NCBI GenBank assembly: GCA_017462125.1
Contig: JAFTRQ010000029.1
Location: forward strand, 1 to 24,837
DNA from: Clostridia bacterium
GTDB taxonomy: Bacteria > Bacillota_A > Clostridia > Oscillospirales > CAG-272
DNA: 24,837 nucleotides
Direction of reading: 5' to 3'
Shown here piece by piece: positions 14,979 to 22,030 of the stretch; positions within the stretch are counted from its first letter, which is position 1, and each line of letters begins with the position of its first letter. Below the pieces are notes generated by a model. The model was not told where the DNA came from. It saw nothing but the letters and a program-made list of their open reading frames with translations, and made no database searches. The position numbers were made by a program, and so were the translations under genes.

Positions 14979-15791
14979 ATGAGCAGAACAGAAGAAAGAA
15001 ACCCGAAAACAAAACACTTCAGCAAGGAAAGCACCGTCTCGATGCTGAATATTATAAACGAGGAAAATATGAATTCCGTCCGCGCCGTCGGGGATGCCGT
15101 TGAGGACATCGCCAAGGCCGTGGATGCGGTTACCGAGGCGTTTTTACGCGGAGGAAGACTGATCTACGTCGGTGCTGGTACCTCGGGCAGAATTGCGGTA
15201 ATGGACGCGGCAGAGTGTCCTCCCACCTTCGGCGTGGATTATAATACCGTCATTACCGTGATGGCAGGCGGAGAATCGGCAATGTTCCGCGCATCCGAAA
15301 ACGTGGAGGACTCTGCCGAGGCGGGAAAAGAAGACCTGCTTGCGAAAAATCCAACGGCTGACGATATAGTTATGGGAATCTCTGCATCGGGCAACGCCGA
15401 ATACGTTGCAAGTGCTATGCGCACCGCCAAGGAAATTGGCTGTGTGACCGTGTCGCTCAGCTCGAACGAAAGCTGTAAGATCGGAGAAATCGCAGACATC
15501 CCGATCTTCGTCAATACGGGTGCTGAGGTCATCTCGGGTTCAACGAGAATGAAGGCGGGCAACTCGCAGAAATTCGTGCTGAATATGATCACCACATGCG
15601 CAATGGCAAAGACGGGCAAGGTATACGAGAACCTGATGATCAACCTTCGTCCCACTAACAAAAAGCTCAAGCAGAGAATGATCGGAATCGTTGCCGAGAT
15701 CTGCGAGGTCAGTGAGGAAAAGGCATTGCAATTGCTTGAAGAAAATGAGTTCAGCATCAGAAAAGTATTCGAAAAATACGGAAAGGTGTAA
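14979..15791 (+). CDS. murQ: N-acetylmuramic acid 6-phosphate etherase
   Basis: MurQ cleaves the lactyl ether of MurNAc-6-phosphate to GlcNAc-6-phosphate and D-lactate in peptidoglycan recycling. The 270-residue protein carries the SIS fold (about 50-215) with IYVGAGTSGRIAVMDAAECPPTFG-type signature (62-85), where E79 matches the catalytic glutamate in the DASECPPTYG block of E. coli MurQ, and the E110 region (ENVEDS) matches its second glutamate. GISASGNAEYV (133-143) and STRMKAGNSQKFVLNMI (about 188-204) complete the family pattern. It is about 25 residues shorter than the E. coli enzyme, at the C-terminal end. It lies 15 bp after the kinase gene and 3 bp before the glycosidase gene, so the three form an operon that recycles cell-wall amino sugars. 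Confidence 0.95.
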   Translation: MSRTEERNPKTKHFSKESTVSMLNIINEENMNSVRAVGDAVEDIAKAVDAVTEAFLRGGRLIYVGAGTSGRIAVMDAAECPPTFGVDYNTVITVMAGGESAMFRASENVEDSAEAGKEDLLAKNPTADDIVMGISASGNAEYVASAMRTAKEIGCVTVSLSSNESCKIGEIADIPIFVNTGAEVISGSTRMKAGNSQKFVLNMITTCAMAKTGKVYENLMINLRPTNKKLKQRMIGIVAEICEVSEEKALQLLEENEFSIRKVFEKYGKV

Positions 15792-15794
15792 AAT

Positions 15795-17450
15795 ATGAAA
15801 GCGGAAATCAGAAAACTTCTCGGTACATTACGACTTTTTGTAAACGGCGAAATTCTGCCTCCTGATGCCTATATCACCTATTTTACCGATAAAAATCGCT
15901 ATGGCGACTTTGCGGACGTGGGCTATAAGCTCTATTCGCTCCCGCTGTTCTTTTCCTCCAAAACGCTGAACGAAAACTCCCAGGCCCCTTGCTTCGGACA
16001 CCCTATTTTTGACGGTGACGAGCCCGATTGGGATGCGCTCGACACCGATTTCCATAAGGTGCTTGAGGCCTGTCCCGATGCCCTCATCTTTCCGCGCGTC
16101 AACGTGTCGCTCAGCGAAAAATGGGAAAGAGAGAACCCCGACGAGCTCTGCGACGAGGGAATGGTGGAGCTCCACCGCCCCTGCTTCTCATCGGATAAGT
16201 GGGCTGAGGAGACCATGCGCCTCTACAGCCTCGCCATCGAGCATATCGAGGGCTCCGATTACGCAGATCGCGTCATCGGCTACCAATTCGCCGCAGGCAA
16301 CACCGAGGAATGGTTCCCCCACGATATGAAGGGCTCTATAGGCAAGCGCTCGAGAGAAAAATTTGCGGAATATTGCAAGGAGCAGGGCATCGAGGGTACG
16401 GCGGAGGATATGTATGCCTTCCTTTCGGATATCGTAGCCAAGCGCATCTGCGACCTTGCCGCGCTGACCAAGAAAAAAGCAGGTCGCGATAAGCTTGTGG
16501 GCACCTTCTACGGCTATACCTTTGAATGTCCCTCGCGAACCACCTGCCACCACTCTCTTGATAAGGTGCTGGAGTGTCCCGATGTGGATTTCATTTGCTC
16601 GCCCGTGTCCTACGGCAAAAACCGCGAGCTTGGACGCGACCACGGCTGTATGCTCCCCTGTGACAGCCTGCGCGAGCACGGTAAGCTCTATTTCGCTGAA
16701 AATGACACAAGAACTCACCTGACCGTCGTGCCATATCCCGACCTGCCTTATTTCCAAGCGCCCGTGTTCAAGCCAAAGCGCTTTGACGACACCGTCGAGA
16801 TGCTGAAGCTGCATTTTGCCCGTGCCCTCGTGCACGGATATGCCCATTGGTGGTTCGATATGTGGGGCGGTTGGTATGCTGACGAGACCTATATGGCGGA
16901 AATGAAGGAATTCCTTGAAATGTCCAAGGCGGCGGTGCATAAGCCTATGGGAAGCCTGTCGCAGGTTGCCGTTTTCATTGACGAGAAGGCATATAAATTC
17001 AGCTCGGGCGGAGGCTTGGCGTACAATATCCGCGAAAGCCTCGGCAAGATAGGCGCGCCCTATGATTGCTACCTGGCAAGCGATTACGAAAGGGTCAAGG
17101 AGCGGTATTCTGCCGTGATCCTCATCGATCCCTATCGCACACCGCTTGCCCAATCGATCGTGACCGACACGGAGAAGAGAGGTGTGGGACTTTTCGTGAT
17201 CACGCCGCAAAATGCCGCTGTAACACCCGAAGTCCTTCGTCGGTTCTGCCGCGAGAACGGTGTTCATATCTATACCGACCGTGACGCGGTGGTCTATGCC
17301 AACGAAAGCTATCTTTTCGTGCACGCGGAAGGCGACGAGATGCCCGAGATCACTCTGCCCGACGGAAGCTCCGCCACACCGCTGTTTACAAGCGAGGCAA
17401 CGAGCATCAAGCACCCAAGCTGCGTCAGTATGCTTTGGGAGATCATCTGA
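15795..17450 (+). CDS. GH42-like TIM-barrel glycosidase of unknown specificity
   Basis: This 551-residue cytoplasmic protein is probably a clan-A-like glycoside hydrolase. After a short N-terminal extension, residues 20-370 alternate strands and helices. YQFAAGNTEEWF (163-174) places Glu171 or Glu172 where the acid/base normally follows strand four, and LYFAENDTRTHLT (298-310) places Glu302 as a candidate nucleophile, as in GH42-type enzymes (E-N-D-x-R-T). Residues 385-551 look like a trimerisation/Rossmann-like domain. GGAAAGGTG lies 6 bases before the ATG. It is the third gene of the kinase-murQ operon, so it may trim imported GlcNAc/MurNAc-containing saccharides; that is inference from context. 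A different glycosidase specificity cannot be excluded. Confidence 0.78.
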   Translation: MKAEIRKLLGTLRLFVNGEILPPDAYITYFTDKNRYGDFADVGYKLYSLPLFFSSKTLNENSQAPCFGHPIFDGDEPDWDALDTDFHKVLEACPDALIFPRVNVSLSEKWERENPDELCDEGMVELHRPCFSSDKWAEETMRLYSLAIEHIEGSDYADRVIGYQFAAGNTEEWFPHDMKGSIGKRSREKFAEYCKEQGIEGTAEDMYAFLSDIVAKRICDLAALTKKKAGRDKLVGTFYGYTFECPSRTTCHHSLDKVLECPDVDFICSPVSYGKNRELGRDHGCMLPCDSLREHGKLYFAENDTRTHLTVVPYPDLPYFQAPVFKPKRFDDTVEMLKLHFARALVHGYAHWWFDMWGGWYADETYMAEMKEFLEMSKAAVHKPMGSLSQVAVFIDEKAYKFSSGGGLAYNIRESLGKIGAPYDCYLASDYERVKERYSAVILIDPYRTPLAQSIVTDTEKRGVGLFVITPQNAAVTPEVLRRFCRENGVHIYTDRDAVVYANESYLFVHAEGDEMPEITLPDGSSATPLFTSEATSIKHPSCVSMLWEII

Positions 17451-17464
17451 ACCTGACAGTTATG

Positions 17465-17500
17465 TGTGAGACTCTTTTTCCGAGGGTCTCACATTGTTTA
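17465..17500 (+). terminator. Terminator of the kinase-murQ-glycosidase operon
   Basis: TGTGAGAC (17465-17472) pairs with GTCTCACA (17486-17493), followed by TTGTTTATT, 15 bp after the last stop codon. Confidence 0.6.
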
Positions 17501-17538
17501 TTGAATAATAAAAAATATTCGTCATATTCCTAAAAAAC

Positions 17539-17554
17539 GGGGAAAAATACTGTC
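17539..17554 (+). promoter_or_regulatory. Candidate promoter/regulatory motif of the sigma-factor operon
   Basis: GGGGAAAAATACTGTC, about 38 bp before the sigma-factor start, closely matches GGTGTAAAATACAGTC at 19670-19685 before a small membrane protein gene. A related GGTACAGTATACTG lies at 20146-20159. The GTC end resembles ECF-type -10 elements, but a matching -35 is not clear. Confidence 0.35.
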
Positions 17555-17591
17555 TTTATAGTTGAAGAGCCAAAGAAAGGAGGACGGAAGG

Positions 17592-18161
17592 ATGGACCGT
17601 AACCGCAATGAAATGACAGACGGAGAGCTCACCGAGATGCTGTTGTCACGCTCGGAAAAAGCGCTTGAGCTGCTTGAAAAGAAGTACGGTAAGCTTTGTA
17701 TGCACATCGCGCGCAATGTGCTATGCAACGATCAGGATGCCGAAGAATGTGTCAATGATACCTATCTGAGGGTCTGGCACTCTATTCCTCCAAACCGCCC
17801 CGACTCCTTGCTGTCCTACACGTTGACCATCGTTCGCAATCTGTCCTTGAACAGGCTTCTGTATAATAAGGCCGAAAAGCGAGCGGGAAACGAGGGCTGT
17901 ATATCGCTTTCCGAATTGGACGAGTGTCTTGAATCGTTACCGCAGGAGGATAGCGGAGAGCTGAAGGAATTGATGAACCGTTTTTTGGATTCCTTATCTG
18001 AAAAGGATGCCGTTCTTTTTGTCAGACGGTATTGGTATATGGATTCTGTCCAAACGCTTTGCCATATCAGCGGATACAGCGAAAATAACGTATATCAAAG
18101 GCTCTTTGTCATGCGCAAAAAGCTGCGCAGCCTGTTGAAAAAGGAGGGTTATGATTTATGA
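17592..18161 (+). CDS. ECF-type RNA polymerase sigma factor (sigma-70 family)
   Basis: This 189-residue protein has sigma region 2 at about 24-90 (KKYGKLCMHIARNVL, then DAEECVNDTYLRVWHSIP, the core-binding and -10 recognition helices) and region 4 at about 125-185, ending in the helix-turn-helix ISGYSENNVYQRLFVMRKKLR. It lacks regions 1 and 3, as in the extracytoplasmic-function group. The ATG at 17592 is chosen because AAAGGAGG stands 8 bases before it; an in-frame TTG at 17562 precedes that site. Its stop overlaps the start of the next gene (ATGA), the usual sign of a sigma/anti-sigma pair. It probably responds to an envelope signal passed by that partner. Confidence 0.92.
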   Translation: MDRNRNEMTDGELTEMLLSRSEKALELLEKKYGKLCMHIARNVLCNDQDAEECVNDTYLRVWHSIPPNRPDSLLSYTLTIVRNLSLNRLLYNKAEKRAGNEGCISLSELDECLESLPQEDSGELKELMNRFLDSLSEKDAVLFVRRYWYMDSVQTLCHISGYSENNVYQRLFVMRKKLRSLLKKEGYDL

Positions 18162-19579
18162 ATCTGAAAGGATCAAAAAAGCTCATTGACAGCATCGATG
18201 AAAAATACGTTTTGCTTGCTTCCGAGCCCGAGAGCGTATTCCGAAAGAAAAAGGTCGGTGCCTTATACAAAAAAATTGCAGTGATCGCCGCTTGCATAGC
18301 GCTTGTTGCGGCAATGTCGTTGGCGGCTCTTATTCCCGCAATGCGGGAAGCTTACGTGTCGGATGACCTGCCGATCAGTGACGGTATCATTCCCGAGGGT
18401 GACGGGGAATATGTTGCGGTTGAGGACGGAACGCTGGTCAATATTATCCGTTTAAGTGCCGTGCAAACCGACGGAAGTGAGACCGCCGTGACCGAGGACG
18501 GAACGGTCGTCAATATACAGACCGTGCAAGGACACATCGGAGACCGATTCATTCTGTTGCAGTTTCAATGCAACGAAGGGGAACAGATCATCGTGTCCAC
18601 AGGCGAAAGGGCGAGAGTCCGCAGTGTGGAAAAGCTGATCCTGAGCTCGGGATATGAGCTGTGGGCGATCAAGGACGAGAATGCGGAATACCGTTTTGCG
18701 GAAGAGTATTATTACGTTCCTCGCGATATGAATAATAAGAAACAGGAAGCCATTGATAAAAAGAATTCCGCCAACCGCCCCCAACTGCCCGGACAGACCG
18801 AAGCCGAAAGCCTGCCCGAAACCGAAATAACCGAGACCGAAACAGAAGCAGAGCAGACCGAGAAGGAGGCAACCTTCGATACCGTGACGGTTGCGTCCGA
18901 CGATATCCTGATCTGGCAGTACGCCGCAGATGGCGAGCCCTGCATGAAGGATAATTTCGTAGATTTTAAGATCGTTGATGCGGAAGGCAATATTACAGGC
19001 GGTGGCAGTATTTACATCGGCGGGCTTGATCTTGTCGAGTATACCGGCTGCGGTGTTTATGAGCATTTGTCGCGTGCGAATCTGAATGCGATCTACCGTC
19101 CTGCGCTTTTAGGCTCTTACCGCTTTGAAAACGACAGCCCCGATGAGACCGAATTCAACGAAATACTTGACCGTATGCATCAGACCGCATCCGAAGCACG
19201 GAAGGGTATGTTTGATGATCTGCGTGACGATTCCTATAAGATCGTGATGCGCAAGCTGCTTGCAGAGCAAAACAAGGCGTTCTGTTATCAGGACGATGAC
19301 GGATCCAGCGGCTTTGCAATCGGTGTGACAACCTATGCACACAATGAAGACGGTACGCTGAACGACCGTTATGCCATCGTGGAAAACCGTGACAGAAGCA
19401 AGCTGTTCTTTATATACGGCGACACCTATCAGGCTGTCACATCTTACGAGGAAGGATGCTATGACGGAACAAAGAAGATCATTCATATGACCTTGGAGGA
19501 CGGTACAAAGGTGATCGTCCGCCCCGAGGAAACAAACGTATATCAGATCATCCCGCCTTCATCCAATGAATCAACTTAA
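18158..19579 (+). CDS. Membrane-anchored anti-sigma-like protein with extracytoplasmic domain
   Basis: This 473-residue protein begins with a short basic cytosolic part (1-37), then one transmembrane helix (38-60) and a large outside region. The cytosolic part (NLKGSKKLIDSIDEKYVLLA) is where a Clostridia-type anti-sigma factor would hold its sigma. Outside, two similar units occur (EDGTLVNII at about 90-97 and EDGTVVNIQ at about 113-121), then a Glu/Thr-rich linker (about 205-240) and a C-terminal domain (240-470) of unknown fold. No zinc-type HxxxCxxC anti-sigma motif is present. The start overlaps the sigma stop by 4 bases, so the role is inferred mainly from coupling and topology. A strong terminator follows. 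Confidence 0.78.
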   Translation: MNLKGSKKLIDSIDEKYVLLASEPESVFRKKKVGALYKKIAVIAACIALVAAMSLAALIPAMREAYVSDDLPISDGIIPEGDGEYVAVEDGTLVNIIRLSAVQTDGSETAVTEDGTVVNIQTVQGHIGDRFILLQFQCNEGEQIIVSTGERARVRSVEKLILSSGYELWAIKDENAEYRFAEEYYYVPRDMNNKKQEAIDKKNSANRPQLPGQTEAESLPETEITETETEAEQTEKEATFDTVTVASDDILIWQYAADGEPCMKDNFVDFKIVDAEGNITGGGSIYIGGLDLVEYTGCGVYEHLSRANLNAIYRPALLGSYRFENDSPDETEFNEILDRMHQTASEARKGMFDDLRDDSYKIVMRKLLAEQNKAFCYQDDDGSSGFAIGVTTYAHNEDGTLNDRYAIVENRDRSKLFFIYGDTYQAVTSYEEGCYDGTKKIIHMTLEDGTKVIVRPEETNVYQIIPPSSNEST

Positions 19580-19582
19580 AAG

Positions 19583-19625
19583 AAGAAGAACCGCCGCGCG
19601 CAAGTGCGGCGGTTCTTCTTTTTTT
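19583..19625 (+). terminator. Strong intrinsic terminator of the sigma operon
   Basis: A perfect 15-bp stem (19583-19597 with 19606-19620; AAGAAGAACCGCCGC and its complement) with an 8-base loop and a following T run. Confidence 0.92.
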
Positions 19626-19669
19626 ATAACATTTCAGCAACATTTCACAAATAAAACGCAAAAAACAGA

Positions 19670-19685
19670 GGTGTAAAATACAGTC
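19670..19685 (+). promoter_or_regulatory. Copy of the sigma-operon motif before the first small membrane gene
   Basis: GGTGTAAAATACAGTC matches 17539-17554 at 12 of 16 positions, 32 bp before the start codon. AACATTTC occurs further upstream here (about 19640) and again before the next gene (about 20118). Possible target site of the sigma factor; unproven. Confidence 0.35.
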
Positions 19686-19717
19686 ACAAGATCAAGGAAA
19701 AGGAAAAACAGGAGCGT

Positions 19718-20092
19718 ATGGAAAATAATAACGTATTTGTTTACCGCTATTCTGCGGCACAAAATCAAGAGATTCAAAAAATCAGAGATAAATATCTTCC
19801 CCGCGAAGAGAGCAAGGCGGAGCGTCTGAAGCGGCTTGACCGCCGCGTTCAGAGTGCGGGATTTATCGAGGCCTTGTCGATCGGAGTTATCGGATGTCTG
19901 ATCTTCGGCATCGGCATCTGCTTCGGCTTAAACGTTCTGAACGGTGCGGATTGGCTGGCGGTGCTGCTCTGCTCGGTCGGTGCGGCGGTCATGATACCCG
20001 CATACCCCACGTACAGGCGCATATCAAGAAAAACGAGAGAGCGGCTCATTCCGGAAATTCTCCGCCTTTCGGATGAGATCATAAATTCTTAA
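19718..20092 (+). CDS. Small two-helix membrane protein A
   Basis: A 124-residue protein: a charged N-terminal half (Gln/Glu/Lys/Arg, 10-47), two hydrophobic helices (about 49-72 and 78-97), and a basic/acidic end (RISRKTRERLIPEILRLSDE). It is clearly homologous to the next gene over its full length: both show LDxRV near residue 40, GxGxxxxL in the first helix, YPxYxxI, and ILxLSxEIxN at the end. AGGAGCGT precedes the ATG. Family unknown. It follows the sigma operon terminator and has a copy of the sigma-operon motif upstream, so it may be a target gene of that sigma factor. Confidence 0.72.
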   Translation: MENNNVFVYRYSAAQNQEIQKIRDKYLPREESKAERLKRLDRRVQSAGFIEALSIGVIGCLIFGIGICFGLNVLNGADWLAVLLCSVGAAVMIPAYPTYRRISRKTRERLIPEILRLSDEIINS

Positions 20093-20145
20093 AGCATTTC
20101 AAGATTAACAAAACAAAAACATTTCGAAAAGAAATCGAAAACATC

Positions 20146-20159
20146 GGTACAGTATACTG
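20146..20159 (+). promoter_or_regulatory. Candidate promoter of the second small membrane gene
   Basis: GGTACAGTATACTG includes TATACT (20153-20158), a good -10 box, 35 bp before the start. No convincing -35 at 16-18 bp. It resembles the motif at 17539 and 19670 only partly. Confidence 0.35.
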
Positions 20160-20193
20160 AAAACGGTGAAAAAACAGAAAGCGAGGAATGAAT

Positions 20194-20562
20194 ATGAACA
20201 GAAACGATCAGCAGCTTATGGCACAGAAGATCCGCACACAGTACGTAGAGAAGGAAACAACAGAGCTTGAGGAGCTTCGCGCGCTCGACGCAAGGGTTAA
20301 GCGCCCCGCAAATGTGTTCGCATATATTTTCGGAAGCATCAGCGCCATCGTGATGGGCGCGGGTATGAGTCTGGTTATGACGGATATTGCAAGCAGCATC
20401 GGCTTTGTCGGTGACCCGATGATCACGGGGATCATCGTTGGCGTCGTTGGCATGGGCTTGGCACTTCTCAACTATCCTATGTATAAGAGTATCCTTAACT
20501 CCCGTAAAAGAAAGTACAGTGCAAGGATCCTCGATCTCAGCGAAGAAATTTTAAATAAATAA
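20194..20562 (+). CDS. Small two-helix membrane protein B (paralogue of A)
   Basis: A 122-residue paralogue of the preceding gene: charged N-terminus, two hydrophobic helices (about 43-64 and 72-94), then YPMYKSILNSRKRK and the shared ending ILDLSEEILNK. The ATG at 20194 is preferred over 20188, because GCGAGGA ends 6 bases before it but would touch the earlier ATG. It is followed after 28 bp by a third small membrane-associated protein, probably in one transcript. Function not recognised. Confidence 0.72.
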   Translation: MNRNDQQLMAQKIRTQYVEKETTELEELRALDARVKRPANVFAYIFGSISAIVMGAGMSLVMTDIASSIGFVGDPMITGIIVGVVGMGLALLNYPMYKSILNSRKRKYSARILDLSEEILNK

Positions 20563-20590
20563 TTCTATAACGTAAAGGAGAAACACGAAA

Positions 20591-20965
20591 ATGGCAAAGA
20601 AAACGACAAAATCAACGGCAAAGAAGCCCCTCATCATCGCAACGGTCTGCACAGGGGTTGCGGCAGTAGGCTTGGCTTTTGGCAAGGCATTTCAGAGCAT
20701 GAAGGCAAACGCTGTGGCACAGCACGAGGTTGACCGCGCAGAATTCAGAGCGGTAAAGGCAGAGTCAAAGGCGCACTTTGAGGAAAACAGAGGCCGCAAT
20801 ACCTTCAAGAAGGCTAAGGCAATTGGCAAGCAGAGCTGGGACGACGCGCATATGAGCCCCTCCGAAAGAGCCGCAAAGGAGCAGGAGGCGCGCGACGCAA
20901 GAATTGCCGATGCCAAGGAGAGAGAAGCGCAGGCAAACGCGCGTTACGATGCCGCAAGAAAATAA
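20591..20965 (+). CDS. Small membrane-associated, Ala/Lys/Glu-rich protein
   Basis: A 124-residue protein with a basic N-terminus (MAKKTTKSTAKKP), one hydrophobic segment (about 13-31, IIATVCTGVAAVGLAFG) and a long charged helix rich in Ala, Glu, Lys and Arg (40-124), likely coiled coil. The N-terminus could be a membrane anchor or an uncleaved signal. AAAGGAG lies before the ATG. It sits directly after the two paralogous membrane genes, probably in their operon. No family recognised. Confidence 0.7.
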   Translation: MAKKTTKSTAKKPLIIATVCTGVAAVGLAFGKAFQSMKANAVAQHEVDRAEFRAVKAESKAHFEENRGRNTFKKAKAIGKQSWDDAHMSPSERAAKEQEARDARIADAKEREAQANARYDAARK

Positions 20966-20973
20966 TGTGACGT

Positions 20974-21000
20974 AAGCGAGACGCAAGTGGCGGCTCGCTT
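20974..21000 (+). terminator. Possible terminator after the small membrane genes
   Basis: AAGCGAG (20974-20980) pairs with CTCGCTT (20994-21000) over a 13-base loop. There is only a weak T-rich tail, so termination is uncertain. Confidence 0.4.
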
Positions 21001-21068
21001 GTCGTAGTGTTTCTTCAACAACAATAAGGGAATTAGCGTGAGAATTACTTCCCGCTAATCGGAAAAAT

Positions 21069-21112
21069 CACAAATTACTATTTGTGCCGCCACGGAGTTC
21101 CCGTGTGCGGCG
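21069..21112 (+). promoter_or_regulatory. Two adjacent hairpins in the leader of the ABC operon
   Basis: CACAAAT-TACT-ATTTGTG (21069-21086) is a perfect 7-bp hairpin; directly after it GCCGC, ACGG pair with CCGT, GCGGC (21087-21112) in a second G+C-rich hairpin that ends next to the ribosome site (AAGGAAAA, about 21114-21121) of the first ABC ATPase. The position fits attenuation or control of ribosome access, though no known riboswitch class was recognised. Confidence 0.4.
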
Positions 21113-21126
21113 GAAGGAAAATTACA

Positions 21127-22029
21127 ATGAACGCAATTGAAATCAAAAACCTCTCAAAGAGCTTTCGCTCGATGTATGCGGTGGATCATTTGAATATGAC
21201 GGTTCCCGTGGGCGCGATCTACGGATTTATCGGTGAGAACGGCTCGGGTAAGTCGACTACAATGAAGCTGATCTGCGGTCACCTTGTTCCCGACAGTGGA
21301 GAGATCAAGCTGTTTGGCAGAGAATATACCGATGCAGGTGTCCGCGTGAGAGTCGGCGCGCTTATCGAGAACGCGGGCTGCTTCCCGGGCTCATCCGTGT
21401 ATCAGAATCTTATGATGCAGTGTATCAATCTCGGACTTGAAAACCCCGACGGAGAGATCCGCCGTGTCCTTGAGATCGTGCGTATGGAGGACAACGCAAA
21501 TATCAAATTCAAGAGCTGCTCGCTTGGTATGAAGCAGAGGATCGGCATCGCGATGGCTCTGCTTGGCGATCCCGCGCTTCTCATTCTTGACGAGCCGATC
21601 AACGGTCTCGATACCGACGGAATGCGGATCATGAGAGAGATCCTCGTGGATATCACGCAAAAGTACGGCTGTACGGTGCTGATCTCATCCCACGTCCTCG
21701 GTGAGCTTGAGAAGATCGCGACCCATTACGGAATCATCCGTCAGGGCAAAATGATCATGGAGCTCTCCGCCAAGGAAATGGACAGCCGCGCGCAGGTGTT
21801 CACCACGCTGAAGACCAAGGATGCCGAGGGAGCCGCGAGGGTGCTCTCTCAAAGGTACGCAGACGTGCGCCTCGAGGAGGGAAGTATCCGTATCTATGAC
21901 GTGGACGATACCGCAGAGATCGTTGATTTCCTGATGAAAAACGGCCACGTGCCCTGTGAGATCGAAAAAAATAAGGTCGGTCTTGAGGAATACTACATCG
22001 AGCTGATGTCGAAAAAGGAGGAAGCATAA
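21127..22029 (+). CDS. ABC transporter ATPase, BcrA-like (first of tandem pair)
   Basis: A 300-residue nucleotide-binding protein. Walker A GENGSGKST (36-44), signature SLGMKQR (132-138; the usual LSGGQ is replaced by this form, common in BcrA-type ATPases), Walker B LLILDEP (151-157) and the H-loop SSH (187-189). A C-terminal extension (about 215-300) ends VGLEEYYIELM, the usual regulatory tail of this group. It pairs with the permease gene one base later, forming an ABC-2 type exporter; members often move peptide antibiotics or lantibiotics and give resistance, but no substrate is evident here. The ATG at 21127 has AAGGAAAA upstream. It is a close paralogue of the ATPase at 22886. Confidence 0.93.
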   Translation: MNAIEIKNLSKSFRSMYAVDHLNMTVPVGAIYGFIGENGSGKSTTMKLICGHLVPDSGEIKLFGREYTDAGVRVRVGALIENAGCFPGSSVYQNLMMQCINLGLENPDGEIRRVLEIVRMEDNANIKFKSCSLGMKQRIGIAMALLGDPALLILDEPINGLDTDGMRIMREILVDITQKYGCTVLISSHVLGELEKIATHYGIIRQGKMIMELSAKEMDSRAQVFTTLKTKDAEGAARVLSQRYADVRLEEGSIRIYDVDDTAEIVDFLMKNGHVPCEIEKNKVGLEEYYIELMSKKEEA

Positions 22030-22030
22030 A

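Noticed and set aside
20093..20193. Riboswitch or small RNA between the paralogous genes
   Set aside because: A+T-rich with a short ATTTCGAAAAGAAAT-like repeat only; no conserved riboswitch element recognised.
21082..21126. N-terminal extension of the first ABC ATPase from TTG at 21082
   Set aside because: It would translate through the hairpin and over the ribosome site; the paralogue begins at the same MNAIEIKN.
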